Shown: piece by piece, positions 5,044-8,685 of the stretch
Layout of the letters: each line of letters starts with the position of its first letter
Numbering within the stretch: position 1 is the first letter of the stretch
Assembly (NCBI GenBank): GCA_030841195.1
Contig: JAVEDA010000375.1
Location: forward strand, 1-8,685
Direction of reading: 5' to 3'
DNA: 8,685 nucleotides
Source of the DNA: Actinomycetota bacterium
GTDB lineage: Bacteria; Actinomycetota; Actinomycetes; JACCUZ01
The notes under the pieces: model-generated
Database searches by the model: none
What the model saw: the letters and a program-made list of their open reading frames with translations, nothing else
Told to the model about the DNA's origin: nothing
Program-made: the position numbers and the translations under genes

Positions 5044-5856
5044 TCAGTGGCAGCCGTGCGGCGCAGCGGCGCAGGACGAGCCCAGCGCCAGGTCGGCGAG
5101 CGACTCCCAGGTGCCGCGCCCGGCCGGCGTACCGGAGGCCATCAGCACCACACCGACGCCTTCCGCGGCCAGCACAAGGACGACCTGGTCGGTGCCGTCG
5201 GCGGCGGTGCGGGTCAGCAGCTCGGAGGCCGCGCCGAGCCGCGGGTCCCGGTCCAGGGTGAACCCGCAGGTCTGCAGCCGCTCGCTGGTGTCGTCGACAG
5301 CCTGGACAGCCGCACGGTCCGCGCCTGTCCCGGCGTACGACCCGACCGACTGCACCAGGCGGCCGTCGGCGGACTCGAGCAGCTGGACCCGCGCGGTCCG
5401 AGCGCCAGGGGTGCGCGGCGCGTGGCACCAACGGCGCGAGACTGACCCGACGGTCCAGTCGCCGCCGGCCACGGCGGCCATGGTCGCGGTGTCGAGCATC
5501 GCCGCGGCCGGCACCGGTGCGCCGGGCGCGTGCGTCGCTGCAGAGTTCCCGGGGTCGGGGGTGCCGACCCCTGGGGAGCCGGTGCCGGGGTCGCCGGGAG
5601 GCAGCGTCGGCAGCGGCTCGCCGGACAGGGCCGGGTCCGGGGTGTCCGAGGCGTCCGGCCCGTCCGGGCCGAACGGGCCCTCGGTATCGCTCGGCGCGGG
5701 CGCTGGCGCGGCGCTCGTACTGGTGGCCGCGGCGGGCAGGCCGGTGGTGAGCCTGTCCGCGCCGCTGGTGCGCGTGCCCCCGGTCGACGCGCAGCCGGTC
5801 AGGACCAGGCCGACCACGAGTCCTCCAGCGAAGGTGGCTGCGAGGGCGGTCCTCAT
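5044..5856 (-). CDS. Secreted lipoprotein with a four-cysteine C-terminal domain
   Basis: The 270-residue product begins with a lipoprotein signal peptide (MRTALAATFAGGLVVGLVL) and a lipobox L19-T-G-C22, so C22 should be lipidated and the protein held on the outer face of the membrane. Residues 23-118 are a low-complexity Pro/Gly/Asp/Ser/Thr spacer, long enough to reach into the wall. A compact domain of about 150 residues follows (MLDTATMAAVAGGDWTVG onward) with cysteines at 144, 197, 262 and 269, which could make two disulfides. Strand-like VVLVLAAEGVGVVLMASG lies near 225-242. The size and two-disulfide pattern faintly recall the PknH-like extracellular sensor fold, but I would not assign it. 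The ATG at 5856 overlaps the TGA of the upstream peptidase gene (ATGA), indicating translational coupling; the open frame further upstream is a shadow of that gene. The function is unknown. Confidence 0.85.
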   Translation of the reverse strand: MRTALAATFAGGLVVGLVLTGCASTGGTRTSGADRLTTGLPAAATSTSAAPAPAPSDTEGPFGPDGPDASDTPDPALSGEPLPTLPPGDPGTGSPGVGTPDPGNSAATHAPGAPVPAAAMLDTATMAAVAGGDWTVGSVSRRWCHAPRTPGARTARVQLLESADGRLVQSVGSYAGTGADRAAVQAVDDTSERLQTCGFTLDRDPRLGAASELLTRTAADGTDQVVLVLAAEGVGVVLMASGTPAGRGTWESLADLALGSSCAAAPHGCH

Positions 5857-7847
5857 CCGGCCGGGCCGATCGTGACGGTCAGCGTTCCGAGGTTGTCGGC
5901 CAGGTCGAGATCGGCCAGGCCCAGGGTGAGCGGCCCGGTCTGCTGCGGGGTGTAGAGCAGCTGGTAGGAGTGCGTGGCCGGGTCGCAGGACGACGTGCCC
6001 GACAGCGTGCGCCAGTCGGGGGTCGACCCGTTGACCGTGAGGTCGCCCAGGTAGTGGCCGTCGGCCAGCAACGTGGACCGCGTGCTGCGCCAGACCGGGT
6101 CGGCGGTGGTGGCCGAGCACTCGGCGTCCGCCGTGACCCCGGCGGCGTAGGTGTAGCTGCCGGTCGCGGTGATCCGCAGCTGCTGGCCGGCCAGGTAGTT
6201 CCGGGTCGTGGCGCCGGCCGGGGCGGCGGTGTCGACCGCCACGGTCTCGGTGTCGACGGCGGGACGGACCCGCACCGCGGTGACGGTGAGGGCTCCGGTG
6301 TCGTCGCCCCAGGCGGGGTCGTCGACGCGGAGGTTCACCGCGCGGGTGCTGCCGGCCGTGATGGTCAACTGGTAGGTGTGACCGTCGGCGTCGCAGCCGT
6401 CGCCGTCCGGGTCGGTGACCGGGCGGAAGGTCCGGTCGTCGCCGTCGACCAGCACGTCCAGGTTGTCGGCGCTCGGGTCGGTCACGTCGACCGAGCGGTC
6501 CCGCCGCCAGACCGGGTCGGCCAGCGAGGTCGAGCACTCGGCGTCCGAGGTGACCCCGCCGCCGGCCTCGACCGTCCCGGTGACCGTGAGCAGGTAGGTG
6601 CCACCGGCCTCCAGCGCGCCGGGGCTGGTCACGCCGGCGGCGGCGGTCGCCGGCAGCTGCCAGCTCATCTCGTCCCGCGGCACGAGCGCGATCACCCGGA
6701 TCGTCAGGGCACCGGAGTTGTCGGCCAGCGTGGTCGGGTCCCAGAGGGCGAAGGTCACCCGGCCGGTCCGCTGCGGCTGGTAGGTCCAGCGGTAGGTGTG
6801 CGTGCGGGTGTCGCAGGTGCCGCCGGTGTCGACGTCGGGTGCGGCCTGCATGTCGGTGCCGTCGACGTAGAGGTCGAGGTGGTCCTCGGACGGCTGCCAT
6901 GTGTGCACCGAGCGGTCCCGCCGCCAGGTGCTGTCCCCGGGTGCTCGGGAGCACTCGGCGTCGGCCGTCCGGCTGGCCGTGCTGCCCCAGCGGTAGGTGC
7001 CGGAGGCCTCGATCAGGTAGCTGCCGCCGGCAGCGAGGGAGCCGGTGGTCAGCGCACCGTTGCTCGCGGCCGGCACGGACAGGGTCTCGTCGACCAGCTC
7101 GGGGCCGGCCGGCAGGGTTGCCGCGGCGGCGGGCTGCGGCCGCGGCGGGGCGACCGTGCCGGGGTGGGGGGTGGCGGGGTCACCGGGCACCGGGTTCGGT
7201 CCGGTGGGCAACGTCGGAGTCGGTGCGGAACTGACGTTGCCGACCTTGCCGGTCCAGAACGACGTCTTGGCCCGGGCACCGGCCCAGGTGAACGAGATGT
7301 GCACGTGGTCGGTGTGCGGGTTGGCTCCCGTGTACTTCCGCCAGCCGGCCGAGGCCGAGTAGGCGCCCCAGATCTTGTGGTTCCAGATCACGTACTGGAT
7401 GCCGAGCCGTCGGGCCATCGCGTACCGGTTGCCGTACTGGTCCTTCTTCATCAGCCAGTGCAGGAACTTGGCGGCCTTCGCGCGACCGGAGGCGCTGTTC
7501 GCGCTGACGCCCCAGTCGAAGGCCCGGCCCTCCTTGTGCTCGGACCGGCCGCCCACCGAGCAGGCACGGACGATGCCCAGGCTGCGGGTGCTCGGATAGG
7601 CCGCCAGGAGGCGGGCGGCGAAGTTCGCGACGCCCGGCTTAGCCTTCGGCGAGCAGGTGGTCTGCGGCTGGTAGCCGGCCAGCGGCTCGATGGCCCGCGG
7701 GTACGAGGCCCGGGCGGTCTTGATCGCCTTCGCCTCGACCGGGAGCGCAGTGGCCGCCAGGCTGGTCAGCGCGAACGCGAGGACGAGGAGCAGGGACAGC
7801 AGCCTGGTGGTGGTGCGGCTGCCCGACCGGGGGTGAATCTCGGGCAC
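5853..7847 (-). CDS. Secreted M15-like peptidase domain with three PA-IL (LecA)-like domains
   Basis: The 664-residue product has an N-terminal signal peptide (basic start, hydrophobic LLSLLLVLAFALTSLAATAL at about 16-35, likely cut near AxA). Residues about 45-200 form an actinomycete extracellular domain with PRAIEPLAGYQPQTTCSPKA, VRACSVGGRSEHKEGRAFDW and NPHTDHVHISF. H104 and D111 (SxHxxGRAxD) with H181/H183 (DHVH) fit the zinc ligands of D,D-peptidases of the M15/VanY type, so peptidoglycan is the likely substrate; C65 and C96 may pair. A Pro/Thr-rich linker (205-250) leads to three beta-rich repeats, about 256-388, 396-528 and 534-662. Each has DAECS, a second Cys, and an end with DNSGALTIRV, DDTGALTVTAV or DNLGTLTVTI, resembling the galactose-binding lectin LecA. 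The start is GTG 7847, with GGAG at 7856-7859 and an 8-nt spacer. It is the first gene of the cluster and overlaps the lipoprotein gene by 4 bp. Confidence 0.85.
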   Translation of the reverse strand: MPEIHPRSGSRTTTRLLSLLLVLAFALTSLAATALPVEAKAIKTARASYPRAIEPLAGYQPQTTCSPKAKPGVANFAARLLAAYPSTRSLGIVRACSVGGRSEHKEGRAFDWGVSANSASGRAKAAKFLHWLMKKDQYGNRYAMARRLGIQYVIWNHKIWGAYSASAGWRKYTGANPHTDHVHISFTWAGARAKTSFWTGKVGNVSSAPTPTLPTGPNPVPGDPATPHPGTVAPPRPQPAAAATLPAGPELVDETLSVPAASNGALTTGSLAAGGSYLIEASGTYRWGSTASRTADAECSRAPGDSTWRRDRSVHTWQPSEDHLDLYVDGTDMQAAPDVDTGGTCDTRTHTYRWTYQPQRTGRVTFALWDPTTLADNSGALTIRVIALVPRDEMSWQLPATAAAGVTSPGALEAGGTYLLTVTGTVEAGGGVTSDAECSTSLADPVWRRDRSVDVTDPSADNLDVLVDGDDRTFRPVTDPDGDGCDADGHTYQLTITAGSTRAVNLRVDDPAWGDDTGALTVTAVRVRPAVDTETVAVDTAAPAGATTRNYLAGQQLRITATGSYTYAAGVTADAECSATTADPVWRSTRSTLLADGHYLGDLTVNGSTPDWRTLSGTSSCDPATHSYQLLYTPQQTGPLTLGLADLDLADNLGTLTVTIGPAG
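5862..7082 (-). repeat. Three tandem PA-IL-like domain repeats inside the peptidase gene
   Basis: Repeat 1 covers about 7082-6684, repeat 2 about 6662-6264 and repeat 3 about 6248-5862. The first cysteine of each (C299, C438, C577) recurs at exactly 139 residues; the second is at C345, C485 and C621. Repeats 1 and 2 share 21 identical bases (6907-6927 and 6490-6510) coding for W-R-R-D-R-S-V. Repeats 2 and 3 share stretches around DPVWR and DAECS. Confidence 0.85.
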
Positions 7848-7877
7848 GGCAAGAACTCCGATGAGGTCTGGTTCACG

Positions 7878-7895
7878 GATGACTCAGGTGTCATC
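7878..7895. promoter_or_regulatory. Perfect inverted repeat GATGAC-N6-GTCATC upstream of the peptidase gene
   Basis: The 6-bp arms (7878-7883, 7890-7895) lie 30-48 bp before the GTG at 7847. It has the form of a dimeric-repressor operator, but could equally be a small RNA hairpin in the leader. No regulator is assigned. Confidence 0.35.
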
Positions 7896-7984
7896 GGCGG
7901 CTGGCGCGGTGGCTGGACCACGAACGGGCAAAATGACCCGAACGCGCGCCCCGACACGCCGCCGGTGGTGGCCGGTCCGGGCGC

Positions 7985-8005
7985 CCGCAGGGCCCTGACC
8001 TGCGG
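7985..8005. other. Hairpin in the peptidase leader
   Basis: CCGCAGG (7985-7991) and CCTGCGG (7999-8005) form a perfect 7-bp stem with a 7-nt loop. The next 30 bp (8011-8033) contain further GC-rich pairing between CCCCGG and CCGGGG. No T run follows on either strand. It suggests a folded 5' leader in the minus-strand transcript. Confidence 0.35.
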
Positions 8006-8094
8006 CGATGCCCCGGCGGACCGGGCCGGGGGGAAATCAGCCGAACGGATGGTGCCCAGGCCCTTGCAGATGTGGGGGTCGCGGGGCATCCTTA

Positions 8095-8110
8095 CCCCTA
8101 CATCTTGTGA
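8095..8110. promoter_or_regulatory. NrdR box A
   Basis: CCCCTACATCTTGTGA matches the core of the NrdR-box consensus acaCwAtATaTwGtgt at nearly every conserved position (C4, W5, A6, A8, T9, T11, W12, G13, t14, g15). Its centre is 32 bp from box B, the three-turn spacing usual for paired NrdR boxes. Confidence 0.7.
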
Positions 8111-8125
8111 ATGACAGCCGTGTAG

Positions 8126-8134
8126 TTATCCACA
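8126..8134 (+). promoter_or_regulatory. DnaA box TTATCCACA
   Basis: A perfect match to the strict DnaA 9-mer lies within the nrdR upstream region and overlaps NrdR box B. Two weaker 9-mers with one mismatch to TTWTNCACA are nearby: TCATTCACA on the minus strand (8106-8114) and TTCTGCACA on the plus strand (8168-8176). Confidence 0.55.
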
Positions 8135-8142
8135 TGTAGTCC
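8127..8142. promoter_or_regulatory. NrdR box B
   Basis: TATCCACATGTAGTCC fits the inner NrdR-box consensus (C4, A6, A8, T9, T11, W12, G13, t14) but has weaker outer arms than box A. It starts 32 bp after box A starts, so both sites face the same side of the helix. Confidence 0.55.
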
Positions 8143-8246
8143 CCAGGATCGGGGCCCGGTCAACAGCTTCTGCACAGGCCAGTCCCCAGATCCGTCCCCA
8201 GATCCATCGCCCAGACCCCCCGCGACATGGCCGCGACGAGCGCCAG

Positions 8247-8252
8247 AGGAGG
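8247..8252 (+). promoter_or_regulatory. nrdR ribosome binding site
   Basis: AGGAGG sits 8 nt before the ATG at 8261 and fixes the nrdR start. Confidence 0.85.
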
Positions 8253-8260
8253 CCCTTCAG

Positions 8261-8685
8261 ATGCACTGCCCGTTCTGCCGTCACGGCGACAGCCGCGTGG
8301 TCGACAGCCGTGCCTCCGACGACGGCACCTCGATCCGGCGCCGGCGGCAGTGTCCGGAGTGCGGCCGGCGGTTCACGACGCTGGAGACCGCGTCCCTGTC
8401 GGTGACGAAGCGCTCGGGGGCCAGCGAGCCGTTCAGCCGCGAGAAGGTGCTGATCGGGGTTCGCAAGGCCTGCCAGGGCCGGCCGGTGAGCGAGGACCAG
8501 CTGGCCCTGCTGGCGCAGCGGGTCGAGGAGTCGGTGCGGGCCAGCGGGGTGGCCGAGATCGAGGCGCACGAGGTCGGGATGGCTGTGCTGCCGCCGCTGC
8601 GCGAGCTCGACGAGGTGGCCTACCTGCGGTTCGCGTCGGTCTACCGGGCCTTCGACGACCTGGCCGACTTCGAGGGCGAGATCGC
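8261..8685 (+). CDS. nrdR: NrdR, ribonucleotide-reductase transcriptional repressor (3' end outside window)
   Basis: The first 141 codons of nrdR are present and the gene runs off the window; bacterial NrdR is usually about 150-170 residues, so only a short tail is missing. The N-terminal zinc ribbon has C3-P-F-C6 and C31-P-E-C34, with the basic RRRRQCPECGRRFTT that binds NrdR boxes. An ATP-cone fills about 49-139 (VTKRSGASEPFSREKVLIGV, then YLRFASVYRAFDDLADF). NrdR senses ATP/dATP and represses ribonucleotide reductase genes, matching dNTP supply to demand. Two NrdR boxes upstream suggest autoregulation, perhaps together with a reductase gene (nrdJ or nrdA/B) beyond the window. The start is ATG 8261 with a strong AGGAGG. 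Confidence 0.96.
   Translation, partial: MHCPFCRHGDSRVVDSRASDDGTSIRRRRQCPECGRRFTTLETASLSVTKRSGASEPFSREKVLIGVRKACQGRPVSEDQLALLAQRVEESVRASGVAEIEAHEVGMAVLPPLRELDEVAYLRFASVYRAFDDLADFEGEI

Larger units (their letters stand above)
7848..8260. other. 413-bp gene-free region between the peptidase gene and nrdR
   Basis: No convincing gene is seen on either strand. The left part (7848-8094) is very GC-rich with several inverted repeats and would be the 5' leader of the minus-strand peptidase gene. The right part (8095-8260) is less GC-rich at first and holds two NrdR boxes, a perfect DnaA box, three copies of GTCCCCAG (8139-8146, 8182-8189, 8194-8201) and the nrdR ribosome binding site. Core promoter hexamers could not be fixed with confidence in either direction. 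Confidence 0.7.

Noticed and set aside
5862..7082. CRISPR or satellite repeat array
   Set aside because: The repeats are in-frame protein domains of about 130-140 residues, not short repeats with unique spacers.
7197..7211. LPTGP in the peptidase as a sortase sorting signal
   Set aside because: It is internal, with no hydrophobic stretch and basic tail after it, so it is not a canonical wall-sorting signal; kept only as a remark under the sortase finding.
7830..7870. GGGGGTGAATC on the plus strand, recalling the GGGGTGAATC core of the c-di-AMP riboswitch
   Set aside because: It codes for residues 2-6 of the peptidase on the minus strand, faces away from that gene, and the rest of the riboswitch core was not found around it.
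5970..8114. A 714-codon open frame on the plus strand, antisense to the peptidase gene
   Set aside because: Its translation is low-complexity Gly/Arg/Val/Asp with no domain, as expected from the complement of a GC-rich gene; the minus strand has a signal peptide, zinc motifs and repeats.
8095..8142. A B12 riboswitch before nrdR, as in some actinomycetes with nrdR-nrdJ
   Set aside because: The 150 nt before nrdR lack a recognisable B12-box and are too short for the usual roughly 200-nt element; NrdR boxes explain the conserved-looking part.
8106..8176. A replication origin because of clustered DnaA boxes
   Set aside because: Only one perfect 9-mer, no AT-rich unwinding region, and no dnaA/dnaN/recF neighbours; a regulatory site at nrdR is more likely.

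Overview
This is a GC-rich (by eye about 70%) bacterial chromosome segment from an actinomycete (Actinomycetota). The grounds are an actinobacterial LexA with TCGAAC-N4-GTTCGA operators, GTG starts, a LysM gene divergent from lexA with nrdR nearby (the Mycobacterium Rv2720/Rv2719c/Rv2718c neighbourhood), and a secreted peptidase-like domain typical of actinomycetes. I cannot name the genus.

Layout. At 3-188 (+) is the tail of a LigD-type ATP-dependent DNA ligase. Facing it at 194-2281 (-) is a PAS-PAS-GGDEF-EAL c-di-GMP enzyme with every signature motif intact. Upstream of that on the same strand is lexA (2361-3146, -). Its start is best placed on a GTG with a strong ribosome binding site, 20 codons inside the longest reading frame. 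The 226-bp divergent region 3147-3372 carries three LexA operators. They flank a good sigma-70-type lexA promoter and serve a small membrane-anchored LysM protein (3373-3705, +), a probable SOS division-checkpoint protein. A GNAT acetyltransferase follows after 40 bp (3746-4237, +). Converging on it is a three-gene minus-strand cluster read 7847 to 4266: a secreted M15-like peptidase fused to three PA-IL (LecA)-like domains, a translationally coupled lipoprotein with four cysteines in its mature domain, and a class-F-like sortase. Region 7848-8260 has no gene. It holds a possibly structured leader for the peptidase and a nrdR control region with two NrdR boxes 32 bp apart and a perfect DnaA box. 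nrdR (8261 to the window end, +) is cut by the window edge.

How it fits together. The left and right flanks deal with genome maintenance (end-joining ligase, SOS repressor, SOS checkpoint protein, dNTP-synthesis repressor). The middle is a cell-envelope cassette (peptidase/lectin, lipoprotein, sortase) lying between the LysM gene and nrdR, which are neighbours in mycobacteria. The best leads are the mirror-symmetric triple LexA operator, the possible transcriptional link from lexA to c-di-GMP turnover, the uncharacterised peptidase-lectin/lipoprotein/sortase cassette, and the overlap of DnaA and NrdR sites at nrdR. No CRISPR array, tRNA, rRNA or insertion sequence was seen.
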